From contig NW_019211454.1 in the NCBI RefSeq assembly GCF_002443255.2, positions 17,017,037 to 17,081,036 of the forward strand: DNA of 64,000 nucleotides, given 5' to 3'. Shown piece after piece: positions 20,756 to 31,409 of this stretch (position 1 is its first letter; each line of letters opens with the position of its first letter). The notes under the pieces were generated by a model. The model worked only from the letters and a program-made list of their open reading frames with translations, made no database searches and was not told the DNA's origin. A program made the translations under genes and the position numbers. This DNA comes from Varroa destructor (taxonomy: Eukaryota > Arthropoda > Arachnida > Mesostigmata > Varroidae).

Positions 20756-21015
20756 GCCAGATGGAGAATAAGAGTGGGCATATGTTGTGTGCCTAAGCCA
20801 GGCCAGCGGTAAGTGTGAGCGGTGGGAATTTGGTCATCCCGGCCCTCGGATACTGAGTCAAAATCTTCTCTGGAGTCGACAAACACCGCGTATAGCAGAG
20901 GACGCGGCGTAGCCTGTGCTCTGTTAACTCCAGCCATCAGGATCCTGCATGCCGTTTCTGTAGTGCGTTTTCTCCAGAATCCATATTTTTCTGTCGAGAT
21001 CGCATGTACGCCTTC
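20740..21015 (-). pseudogene. Retroelement RT, palm motif A fragment
   Basis: An uninterrupted 91-codon frame runs from just after the TGA at 21,016 to a stop at 20,740. The first half is unmistakably LINE reverse transcriptase: EKYGFWRKRTTETA corresponds to 'xQFGFRxGRSTxDA', followed by about 20 residues and RPLLYAVFVDSREDFDSV, the palm motif A with the catalytic aspartate in FVD. After DSVSEG the frame drifts away from the family, which points to a frameshift or deletion near 20,850. About 40 residues normally found between motif A and the YADD box (including the 'xGVPQGxxLSPLLF' box) are missing or unreadable here. Confidence 0.85.
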
Positions 21016-21378
21016 TCAGCAGCTGTTCAGTCTTTCAGTCAAGAAGCTGGAGAGCAGCTTATAACACACACTTTTTTTCGCTATTATTCTTCGCCATGGT
21101 GGCTGTGCGGTTGAGTTGCCCGTTCCATCTTTCCACTGATCTGAAAGTGTACCAGTATGTAAATCTTAAATAGTGCTGTTCAGCACGCTACCAGGACAAC
21201 GGCGCATTTGAGATGCACGTAAATCCAATCCAGACAGGCTTTCTGGTTGCGTAACCTCCGAAGGCCTTGCATTAGTCCTCACGCTGTGTAATTTTGCTGA
21301 AGGATGTTGCGTTACATTGAGACCCCCTTTTCGCACGCTGCCTCGAAAAAAAACGGTATCGTATCCATTAACGCACAC
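21016..21378 (-). pseudogene. Retroelement RT, N-terminal (fingers) fragment
   Basis: This is the 5' part of the recognisable reverse transcriptase. An open stretch ends at 21,166 with RRCPGSVLNSTI, which corresponds to the conserved 'APGPDG ... GP.V...L' region. In a shifted frame it continues to DLHTGTLSDQWKDGT, matching the family's '...GxVPxxWKxA' step. Then PWRRIIAKK and, after another shift, KVCYKLLSSFLTERLNSC lead to a TGA at 21,016-21,018. In intact relatives this segment forms the RT fingers and the 'YRGIALxxxxxKLLxxxLxxRL' helix. At least two frameshifts and two stops lie in 360 bases. The identification depends on the fragments downstream being in the right order, which they are. 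Confidence 0.7.
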
Positions 21379-21683
21379 CGAGAAGCAATTTACAAAGGCT
21401 ATATTGTAGAATGGAGAATTCGAACGAGACGCTGCGACACGTGTCGGCAGTTTTCACGTCAGGTACAAAGAGAATTTCGTGAGAGCGTTCCAGGGGTCTG
21501 CCCACACTTAGGCGCCGCGACGGAGCTTCGTGTTAGCAGTCTGGTACGACTTGGACAGTGAAGTCTACCGCCATCGGTCTGTACGTATGAATTTTTACGT
21601 TCTCTGACCCTGAAACATTAGCCTATATACGGTTACGTTCGTCGCAAGTATATCGATAAATAAACTTTTTGTATTTTTTAGGT

Positions 21684-21934
21684 TTTTTATGTTTGTGTCG
21701 AGGCAAGATTGATTACTTGGCAACCAAGGTCAGTGAGCGTGTAGTGTGGCTCCCGTTCGGCTGGTCAAGGTAGGCGTTGCAGTCGCCGCCAATAAAAAGG
21801 AAAGGAACATAATGAGAAGAAGAGTGTTCCACCAACTGACGAATTTCCCAATACGTATATTGGTTGACATGAGATTTAATCGCTTGTCACGTATAACAAA
21901 GACGTTAGTCTACGCCAGGCACGGCGTGAGATGA
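21684..21934 (+). CDS. Possible exon and basic ORF beside the retroelement, weak
   Basis: After TTTTTGTATTTTTTAG a frame reads CLCRGKIDYLATKVSERVVW then LPFGWSR to a CAAG/GTAGGC donor near 21,769. An overlapping frame to 21,934 is basic (NKKERNIMRRRVFHQLTNFP, RILVDMRFNRLSRITKTLV). A strong acceptor plus GTAAGC donor bounds a 19-base micro-exon candidate near 22,009-22,027. None can be joined with confidence. Confidence 0.18.
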
Positions 21935-22129
21935 CTTATATTACGACTGTGTAAAATAAAGGCTACCACTCGGGCGGCCTGACTCGTTGCTTTTAATTGC
22001 AGAATAGTGCACAGAATACAAGTAAGCTTAAATTAAAAAGGCCCTTCAATAGTCAATGCTTCCAGAATCTGCTTCACGAAATTTTCGATCGCCGAGTAGG
22101 GCCCACTGGTCGTAGCCTTATTGCTCGAC

Positions 22130-22149
22130 GAAAGACAATATTGTCTTTC
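22130..22149. repeat. Perfect 20-base palindrome
   Basis: GAAAGACAAT followed directly by ATTGTCTTTC. It could be a dimeric-protein binding site or a cruciform-prone site; nothing around it decides. Confidence 0.85.
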
Positions 22150-25100
22150 TCTTCGACGGTTCTTCGGCGATGACGTTTCGTTTGGCGTTGATTCATCCTT
22201 TTGAAGCTGCCCCGGCTATTCGAACGTTTTTGCTCGTACGTTATATGCACTAACTGATTTATAGCTCAACAACAAATTAATTTACGCCGTCAGACATATT
22301 TCTATTGTATTTTCACACACTTAGGATCGAAATAAGGTACACTTCTATATGTAATAGTACCCCGCGATTTATCCTAAATCCTTTTGCTGGATCATCGGTG
22401 TCGGGCACATCGACCGGGTATATATAAGCACATAATTACAAATAAGAAACATAAAAAAAATCTGCGGATAAATTCTGCACCATCATTTACACCGTGAGCC
22501 TCTTCCGTTCCCCTACTGCAAATAAGCGCGCGATATTTCGGTACACTAAGTCGCTTCTACAGTGCGCACCACGTATCGCCCAGCTCTCCCGAGAAAAAAG
22601 TGGGAATATTTATACTCATTTACTATCCATCGACATTTTATTGCTCACTCAGACGCGCGAACCCATCCGGTGACATGTAAATATCCTTTTTGCCTTACTC
22701 CTACCACCGGAAAAAATACATTTCAGCAAATGCTCACCACAAGTGGCATCTGATACGCTAGCCAGTGTATACAAGCCCGCTGATCAGCAATAGCAACGTG
22801 TAGAAAGACAGTCGACAAATGACTGCGGTACCGAACACCTATCGTTATCGGATCGTCAGCGTCGAACGACTTGTTGACAAAAGAACATCGATCCGGCTTT
22901 TTCCCCGATCGTGTTGCGTTACATATCACAATGCCGGCGTAGTGATACCCTGCCCAAAATAGTCCACAATCGAAGCCTGACTCGATCGTCGGAGCACTTC
23001 GGATACGAGAACGACTACAAAGTAACGGCTGCCCTGAAACCGGCTTCCGGACTAAAAGGCCTTATCGACGTGAACAACGTGGCGTCAACGGTGCCGGCGT
23101 CAAAAAGCCTATTAAAGAACGACTACTAGAAGACTGTCTGTTATCTGTTCGTTTGTTTGGTTGTCTGTGGCTGCTCTCGAGTGGAAACAAAGAAGAAGAA
23201 CCATGATTCCGCTACATGTGTTTTTTTGGACCACACACCCCCAAGTCTGATCCCCCAAACGTTGCTAGCTGATTCCGGTGAGAAGCATGTGAAGAAGACA
23301 AAACAAGACAAGTGAAGTCGCTTTAATTTTCATCAAAGGATCCACTGAGACTAGCTAACAATATTGCCTGACGGTACGACAACAAAAACGCTGTCGAAAA
23401 ATTATATTAATAACTACCTCACGAGCAATAGCAAATTCAGCAAATTTGTCGACAATAACTACATCAGAACAAGGCTGAACCTTGTCAAGAACAAATGCTG
23501 GTAGTAGAAGCTCTACCAGGTACCGTTTTGAATAGTTAAGTCAGTCGTTTCGCGGAAACGCAGTAACGCAGTCAACGATGACGCAAAAGTCTGCTGCACA
23601 AAGAATATAACTGCTGTTTCCACATTCAAGATTTCTTTGCATGAACCTTTCATGACAAAGACAGCCTGTTCTACTACCCACTAATCCTCTAACTAGGTGC
23701 ATACTAGATATCAGTCATGTGGTTATTATATGATCATATGAACTTAACATTGGTTCATCGCAAGCATCCCTCCGAGTATACGTACGTCTAGTAGCTGGCC
23801 GTACGAAATAACTTTTGCTGCGTGACCGACGAAGCGTCCTGCAATCAATCGTGCAAAAGCTTTTGCAGTGGAGCGTGAAACTGTTAAAAAAGTTGGTGCT
23901 TCTGCCTTGGCGTCTGGTTTTGGCGGAAAACGTCCGCGTCATTTTTTGGCTACTGCTCGTCATTGCTATCATCGCCCATTTCTACTTAGGCAAATCGTTT
24001 GACACTATCGGTTATTCACGAGAGACCCAAACCGTTGGCATGCCGTATGTTTGTGGGCTCCCGTACGCTGGTTAGTGACCGACTGACTAGCTCTGAGCGC
24101 GGTGCTGAGCGTGGACCTGACGAAACCATGCTAGCAGTGGCTAAAATTGGGCCACATGAGACTAGCAGACGATATATTAGGTCTATTTATGGGTCTAGTT
24201 ACACTGTCGTCACCGTCATCGGTTGTCGTCGCGCTGTTGGCGCCGCCATTCGGCTACAGGCCCGCGTACGATTCTGTATAACAACAGCCGTCGCAGGAAC
24301 GGCCACAGTAAGACCAACATTAATAAGAATGCTAGCTATACTATAAATTACGTTGAGAGCAATGCATCTACTTTAGAAAATGTACTGGATGTGTTTTTTT
24401 CTCTCAGTCAATTTGAGCGTCGACCCTCATCGTTTGAAAAGGCTTCCTAGACTTCATGCTCTCGGCTAGGAGAATGCTGTGGGTATTTTGCCTGTTTCCG
24501 CTGCATGGAGTACATAAAAAACTTGCATGTGTGAGCCAGCTAACTCGCAAATATGGTAGTCATTTAATTTAGTGTTAAAATAAACTCGTATTCAGTATTT
24601 TAGCTTTTCGAATTTTCAGTAAGTATATGGATACCAAAATCCTATGATGTTCCTCTATATATATATATTATATAGTGGAACATCCTCATATATATAAAGC
24701 TACGACAAAATATAATTACCAGAATGTTTTCCGTAAGGATGTTTTCTTATCCGAAGAAAACAATGATAATATTAAAAGTAATAGTAATACTGATTACGTT
24801 CGTTTATAACCAATATTGCTATCTTTTTTTTTTTTAGAATATATTTTAGAATTAACATAAAGCAATTACTAAATTGTACGGTTCAAACTAATTTTTTTAA
24901 TTTTAAATTTTAAAAATTTGAACATTTTTAAAAATAGCTTTGCTGAATTTCGGTGACTGCCAGCTTTATTTCTTATGCTTCATGAAGTTTGCGATAGCAC
25001 CTCGTTGAACGAATCAATTCGCAGTCGCTTCTCGCTTTACAGACAGATGGCTGCGTAATTGACAGTTCCTCAAACCGTATACGAAAACTGGAATAACATG

Positions 25101-27211
25101 GCTGAAGACAAGTGCAAGCATACCGGTATCGTTCATAGCAAGCTAAAGTGTCCATATAATCTGAGTAAATTAGATTGTCCGGAGCAATTTAGCGACTCGA
25201 AAAATCCGATTAAAGCTTTGGTTATTTTCGACTACAAGCTGACTGAGTATTATCAGAAATATATTCGTTTAGCGTCAACGACCAATACTTCATCATTAAG
25301 TTCGTGATTAACAAGAGTGCCGGTAGATTCTAATGGAGATTGATAAAAACACCGACTAACAAGGCCCTTAACAAAACAACGGTGCATTACTGATAAAATG
25401 ATCTTGAGAACCAAGACTGGGAAATCTAAAGTTACCTGAAAAAGCGATTTCGTATTACGAAATCGATATGGAAACACTGTAAATTAAGTGTGAAAACTCT
25501 TATCAAGGTAAATGGAAGCGCGCATGCTCTGTTCTAGAGGCAGATAGCCCAACCGCCGAAGAACACACCGTCGCCATAGGCAGTGTGATCGCAGCAACTT
25601 TTTGTTCCACTTCTGGGTGCTGAGGGGCAATTTCCTGCTTATGATTTTCAACATCCCAGCTCAACTGCGCCAGTAGCAAACTGCTGTTTCACTGTAGATC
25701 TTCTGTTTTCACCAGTATTCAATAGATTACGCTGGTAGACAAACGAAGACCTGATATTTGCTAAGTTTTGTCTGTTCTCAGTGCAAGATGGTAAAAGTTA
25801 TCCAAGTTTTCGACCCGCTAAATAGCCCCGAATAGGCTCAAACATGAAAAATTTAGGTTTATACCTTTTGAAGTTAGCTGACTATAGCCAACGACAAGTT
25901 GTTGTGGTCCCTTATATTCGCATAATGACATAAACGCAAACTTTATTAACACAAATAAGTAAAACATGTAAAAATGTTTATTGGTTATATTACTCTCCTG
26001 GTCTTCCCCTTACCTAGATCAGGATAATTAAAGCCTACGCTGTTGGTGGCGGCTCATTGGCATTGAACGTTGTCATTTTTATAACGCAGGTTGTTTTTAC
26101 AAAAGCGAAATTTAATTGACTATGGCTTTGTTAAAAATCGCCATATTGCGGTTATAAAAATGAGCTTTCAACTCTAATCACGTTACCATTTCTTCGTCAC
26201 GGATTTCACGCTGCCACGTGCTGCCAGCTTGGCTGTTTTCGACGCGTCCTCGCATTTTATAGCTATTGTTAGATATTTTTCTATCTTCTGCGGCAGTCTC
26301 AAGCCATAGCTCGAAAACCACGAACACACACTCACAATCAGACGCATACGACCACGCATATGCGCGATCTATGTACCCTCAACATTTCGTCAATAACGCG
26401 CTGTAGCAAGATTAGTTCCTCCTGATCGAATCCAGACAGGCGATGTGAATGCGTACTCCATGACCTCCATGCAAATGTTTGGCCCTGGCTTTATCTCAGT
26501 GACCGTTCACAATGTGTGAGAATACGGGCCTGGCGGAGGCCTAGAATGACAGGGATGCCTCGCATACACCAGTACGGACAGAATGTATGGTGACAACGCT
26601 TGCGGCGCGTCAAGCACATGTTGAATTATGGAGTATCGTGGAATATGACAAGGTACCCATAGGCCGCCGTTATAGATAGCTGCATTTCTGTTGAGGGTAA
26701 GGGAAAACAAAAGCCTTCGTTAACTTCTATATAGAAGACTTGGGTCGTGAATTTTATACATGAGATTGCATTGCTGTACGAAATAAGTAACCAGGGGTTC
26801 TGGCTCCATGAATAATCAAGTCATGCCTACTTGAGTCGGCTTCCTTATGCCCGCTGCTATGTGAGGTGCTTCAGGCATCCGTGTAGCTCTATGCTACTGA
26901 GATAGGTGTTTATCATTTTCAAGTACTAGAACGTCTTATTTTTAGAATCGTTTTTTTCATTATTTGCTTGCTATTGGTCCTTTGGAGAGTGATTTGTTGA
27001 GTGAACGTGAAAACCGTCCTAGATGTTTTTTTTTCTTAGGATAAGCAAAAGGCTGGTCAATATCTTTTAGAACGCAAAAATATAATGTACTAATTATTAT
27101 TGTGGACCATTAGGAAGCGTAAACTTCCTGCCGCTGTAAAAAATTATTACTTAATATTTCGACTCGTAGGACTCGGTTTTTGCAATGACCATCATGCCTC
27201 AGTGTGGCTAG
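22150..27211. other. Long gene-poor stretch
   Basis: Chance-length frames only. One at 23,715-24,075 is locally GC-richer on both strands. AT-rich core at 24,540-24,960 holds the inverted repeat at 24,646 and several T/A runs. Confidence 0.5.
24646..24684. repeat. 16-bp inverted repeat, one mismatch, 7-base spacer
   Basis: GATGTTCCTCTATATA (24,646-24,661) faces TATATAGTGGAACATC (24,669-24,684). The inner part is TA-rich, the outer GATGTTCC/GGAACATC is not, so it is more than a TA run. It lies in a very AT-rich, gene-poor stretch. Confidence 0.8.
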
Positions 27212-27437
27212 GTGGCTGCAACGCAGAAGGAAAAACCAAAACTAGGAGCAATCCTGCCGTCAAAAAGAAGTCCAAGTCAACTTAAACGACTAACCGAGGA
27301 CGCATTACTTCTTGAGATGTCCGGGCTATTAAGAGAACACGGTAACGTATTCTCTTCAACGCTCCCGTACAACAAATATCAATTTAGTAATTGTTTTTTT
27401 TTTTCGTTTTTTCTTTGTTAAAGGCACCAGACCATGA
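27212..27437 (+). CDS. Small two-exon candidate (27,212-27,341 and 27,424-27,437)
   Basis: After ATGCCTCAGTGTGGCTAG a 43-codon frame reads VAATQKEKPKLGAILPSKRS then PSQLKRLTEDALLLEMSGLL and ends REHG/GTAACG. An 82-base intron with a very long pyrimidine tract (27,390-27,420) ends GTTAAAG. In phase it adds TRP and a stop. Another frame after that acceptor is open for 20 codons. Charged, helical, unrecognised. Confidence 0.24.
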
Positions 27438-28492
27438 TTCAAGTTCCAGCGTGACGTATATGTATGGTCCGCCGAGCTTCAGCTAGTCGACTCGGTACTA
27501 ATAAATCAAGTAATTACGGGAGGCGTCTGATAAAGTGCTCACTGGAGATTAGGGGGCTTGCAATTACAAGATAAGGTGGCAGTATCTCGCCTAGTGGAGT
27601 TACATTTCTGCTCTTTCTGGTTGGGTTAAATTCACGCCTGACTCCGGTGTTTTTGTTTTCCTCAGTCTATCGAAAACGTACTTAAGGCATGGTAACTTTA
27701 AACGACGCAGGTATAACTACTAAAGCGGGCCGTATCTCTCTTTAAGCTTTCAAAGAGCCTGGATCTAGTATTCCAAGTAGCTATATGGCTGCATTGACAT
27801 GACGGAGGCTGAATAGAAAAATCACGAGCACAAGATAAACTAAACAGGATTTGCACATTTTTTTTTTCTATTTGAAGTCATCACTACCAGCTTCGTCTCA
27901 ACTTTGCTGCAATCCATCCCTCGAAAAGATCGTCGACAGTATCGCGCCGCAATAGAAGTAGAGACGCGCCTTACGAATAATGATAATTTACTCGAATTCA
28001 TATTTTTCCTCGGCAGCTACAAGCCTATATAGCGTCAGTATATAAACGTATACTCACTAATATATAACACGCTACAGACGCCGATGCCTGTGATTGTCGC
28101 GTGGCTCAGAAGCTACTTCGCGTACAACCGCGCGTAAAGTCGTATTTTCATAAAAACGCACTGGCATACATATACACAAAACACTAAACGGTCGATTGGT
28201 CACACGAACGACCGAATCCATTAAACGTGAGTTTTTGAGCATAAAAAAAGAAGCTGGTTAACGTCCAGTTCACGCTTGTGACTGTGTGTCATGTGAAAGA
28301 CTGCTAGCGATAGCGTAATATTTACTCTGTTATTGTTTTTATGAATGCCGTTGCCGCATTTATCTAAAGAAATGACATGACTGCCGTAGCAACTGTAGGT
28401 AAAATAAAGCGTTACGCGTTTCAACGCAGATTTCAACTGGACCTGATCATGATGACGATAATGGTCGCAAAAATGGAACCATCTTTCAGATG

Positions 28493-28506
28493 GCGCGCGC
28501 GCGCGG
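28493..28506. repeat. (GC)7 run
   Basis: Seven GC dinucleotides, unusual in AT-rich DNA, followed at 28,540-28,580 by a GT/AT-rich alternating purine-pyrimidine stretch. Possible Z-DNA-prone site. Confidence 0.9.
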
Positions 28507-28944
28507 CCAACACTTCGTAGGCGATCTTATCTATTAAATACATGTTTACGTGTGTATATGTGTGCGCGTATGTGTTTGTGCCGTAGACTTTATCTGACGG
28601 TCAGCCGGCGCCCTTTTACGAGCAACGCTCGTCCTCTTCGATCGACAGAGTGAAATTGTATACTATAATGTAACTGCTGTTATTGTTTCCCGGATTCATC
28701 GTCGCGTTTTTGTTCTAGCGGAACTTGTCAAGTTGAAGTTTTTATTGATGCTGTTGTGCTGTTTTTGACGCCGCATCACTAGTTCACTTGCTTCTCTGTA
28801 GAACGTAGCGAGCCTCACCCATCTAAAGATGATTATTAAAATAATTATCTTATCCGGCCCCAATATAAGTTCCAGTTTTGATTCCGGCAAGTTCCTTTCA
28901 TTTCACTGATATAAAAATAAGTTCGCTGCTTAAACGGTCTTTTG

Positions 28945-29260
28945 ATGAATAACTACAAGACATGTACTAAATATGGAGGAAATGATATAAGCTGGCACGG
29001 AGAAGCTGACAGAGGCGTGCTACTTGAACGAAGAAGGTAAGCTTGCGCGAATAGATTAGAAGTTATTATATCATCATTATTAGCAACGACATTGTGTCAT
29101 CTATATAACATATATAGATCTCATATAACATAACCTAGGGGTGACTATACGTAGCCATAATGGCTCTCTATCAAAGCAATCACCTCTAGTGATTTGTATT
29201 TCTTTGATCTGGGGTAGAAGTGAACTACTGCGACAGTCCCCTACGGAAGCTCGATTTTAG
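28945..29260 (+). CDS. Small two-exon candidate (28,945-29,036 and 29,218-29,260)
   Basis: An ATG opens 30 codons (NNYKTCTKYGGNDISWHGEA then DRGVLLERR) to a strong AAG/GTAAGC donor in phase 2. An acceptor TTGTATTTCTTTGATCTGGG then GTAG continues with SELLRQSPTEARF and a stop. Both exons are short, so chance is a real possibility. An AT-rich hairpin (ATCTATAT...ATATAGAT) lies in the intron. Confidence 0.2.
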
Positions 29261-31052
29261 CTGAATTCAAATAATTACATTAGAAAAATGAACTTTTAGC
29301 TGAGCCGTAGGTAGTACTTCACTTCTCGATTTTCTATTTTTTATAATATAGATTTATAGAATACTTACGCCATGAACAGACTCGTTTTATTACTTGAATT
29401 GATTGAACCAGATCATTTCATATTGATCTACGATAAATCGAATCGAGAAAATACTTTTGATCTTATGTTTTATACTGGTCCGTCCGCTCGACCTCTTCTA
29501 AAATTGTTTTGAGAGAATTTGTTTATGATTTCATCAAACGCTGACAGCTTCGGCGTTGGCTTCGCCTATACGTACCTTCACTGACTTAGATTTCCACATG
29601 AACAGAAGCAGCGGTTACTTATCATTCGTATGGGTCATTTTTTCAAGCGTCCACAATTGTCCTAACGACCGTAGGAATTGATTGCCGTTAAAGTGTCTAC
29701 TAAGCCGCTCCTAGGACAGAACCTACGTTCGACCTGATCGATCGCACTAACGAAGCGGCAACGCTTCCGATCAACAGCGCGTCTCATCAAAAAGTCTGTT
29801 CAGTGTCTATCACTACAGGCGACGCGTCAAAAGCACAACACACGCTTACCTAGGAAACCTCTTCAAGCATCGGGAGCAGAATGGAATCGTTTAATTTAAA
29901 TTTTTTAAAATTAAGTTTAAAAGAAAAGGATTGAGGAAGATAGTTTCAGAGAGCGAGAAGCGAGCGCGATTGGATAAATAATTATATGTGTTGAAAATTA
30001 TGTGCGAAATAAATATAACAGTGATTAGTTAACATCGGCCATGAATTGGACTTGCATAAAATCTCGCTTTTAAATAGGCACTAACAAATGGGTCCGATGA
30101 AATCAGCAAGAGGGTGTGTGAAATTTCAGCTTCGGGCTCTGTGCGGACACAATCCAATCGTAATTCTAAATACCTGAATGTCTTGTCAAGTTTTGTAAGG
30201 CTAAGATCTCTAAAACAAAGTGATGTAAGCATGCGCGTATGTCGTCTTTGCTTACTACTTTAAACCATCGATCATTGAAATGAATTTGTATAGTATGGAG
30301 ATACTCGTTCTGTTCGAGCAGTGAAAATTGAGCATAGTATGGGAATTTCTCACAAGGCAAAAGCAATTACGATAAACAAAAAGACCCTTTTCGAGTATCG
30401 CGTGGTCCCTTACCTTCGCCGTTGATGGCTGCGGGTCAGCTCGCATCCTAATCTAGGAGAGATAGTAGCAGAAGTCGATGACCACAGCGGAAATTTTACC
30501 TCTTTTGAAACCATACAAAACTGTCCTAGTTGACGCGACTCACTGACACACTAACTTCTATTGGCAGTACTTTTTTTGTATCCTATCAAGGTATGTATTC
30601 CGAGAGCACGTTACTGCAATTTGGGAATCGTGAAGAATACGCACCTTCACAAACACTGTCACAGAGACACAAGTTTAAAAATTTCCGCCAACGGCCTAAG
30701 ACATCCCCGCCAGCGAAGCACAAAAACGACGTATTGCGTACATCGAACTACCCTATGATATATCGCTGTATGCTCGTGTATGACAGGCCGATGTTTTTCA
30801 CGCTGTTACGCCTCGTAATTTTACATATCCTACCAGCCTATAGATTATGATACGTGAGGCCACTAGGTCACCTGTTCCATTGCACGTGACGTCTAGTTTG
30901 GGTGCAGTCGACAACAGCTGTAGCCATGAAAAGTGATCGGAAACGCAAACCAAATTGATCTTGCTTTCTTCTTGATTGCACGCTAAATGAACGTTAAGCC
31001 AACGAAGCCGCGCTGCTATCTAACACCTTGTTATTTCCTCTTCTATTTGCAG
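29261..31052. other. Gene-poor stretch before the GC-richer patch
   Basis: A 106-codon plus frame (30,530-30,850) has no supporting splice signals. AT-rich short palindromes near 29,895-29,925. Confidence 0.45.
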
Positions 31053-31252
31053 CGCATCTTTTCGTCTATTTACACGGACTATCAGACAGTCATCGCCGTC
31101 TAACGGCTGCTTCGCTTCTGCTCTGGGACTCCCGTACCTCCACGCTGCTTGCCGGCAAAAGGGAATCTACCGAAGTCGTGGTGTTTAAACGTCGACTGCA
31201 GTGCTACCAACACGCTTGTGGCGTCCATCAGCTGATAGCTGGTGATGTTTGA
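31053..31252 (+). CDS. Unrecognised terminal exon in a GC-richer patch
   Basis: One of the strongest acceptors in the window (TTGTTATTTCCTCTTCTATT then TGCAG, ending 31,052) opens a 65-residue frame. It reads HLFVYLHGLSDSHRRLTAAS, LLLWDSRTSTLLAGKREST and EVVVFKRRLQCYQHACGVHQ to a TGA. A second frame from the same acceptor is open for about 44 codons, so the reading frame is not settled. The patch from here to 31,670 is visibly richer in G+C than its surroundings. It holds a further open stretch (31,249-31,650, no ATG) that contains a perfect GC palindrome. Function unknown. Confidence 0.38.
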
Positions 31253-31376
31253 AGTGGAAAGTGACTTTGGCTCGTGCTCTTACCACGTTTGATCGTTTAA
31301 GTGGGAAGATTCCACTGCCGGTAGAGGTACGAATCGCTACGAAAAAAAAAAACAAAAACGACGGGCGAAGGGTCTC

Positions 31377-31409
31377 AGCCTCGAGCCGCGACAGTCGCGG
31401 CTCGAGGCT
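31377..31409. repeat. Perfect 16-bp GC-rich palindrome with 1-base centre
   Basis: Arms 31,377-31,392 (AGCCTCGAGCCGCGAC) and 31,394-31,409 are exact reverse complements around a single A. It sits in the GC-richer patch, after an A-run at 31,342-31,352. At this genome's composition such a GC-rich perfect palindrome is very unlikely by chance. Confidence 0.92.

Larger units (their letters stand above)
19923..21378 (-). mobile_element. Decayed non-LTR (LINE) retrotransposon: reverse transcriptase plus C-terminal zinc knuckle
   Basis: Read on the minus strand, consecutive pieces in shifting frames line up in the correct order with a LINE-type reverse transcriptase. They are a PG-x-VL / WKDGT fingers piece, KLLSSFLTERLNS, YGFWRKRTTETA, FVDSREDFDSV (palm motif A), YAGD (motif C, normally YADD), GLKVNLIKTEVMEF, YLGL, ATYGIRIIWE and KKVLEHH in the thumb, and a final Cys-rich knuckle CKCSKCEKNCNRY before a TAA at 19,923. 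Several stops and frame changes interrupt it and the catalytic YADD is altered, so it is dead. No endonuclease domain, poly-A tail or target-site duplication is visible, so it is 5'-truncated or too eroded upstream. The motif set and C-terminal knuckle resemble elements seen in ticks and mites (family memory, not a search). Confidence 0.88.

Noticed and set aside
20211..20771. 186-codon plus-strand ORF, the longest in the window
   Set aside because: It lies antisense to the RT relic, whose minus-strand motifs (YAGD, KTEVMEF) explain the region.
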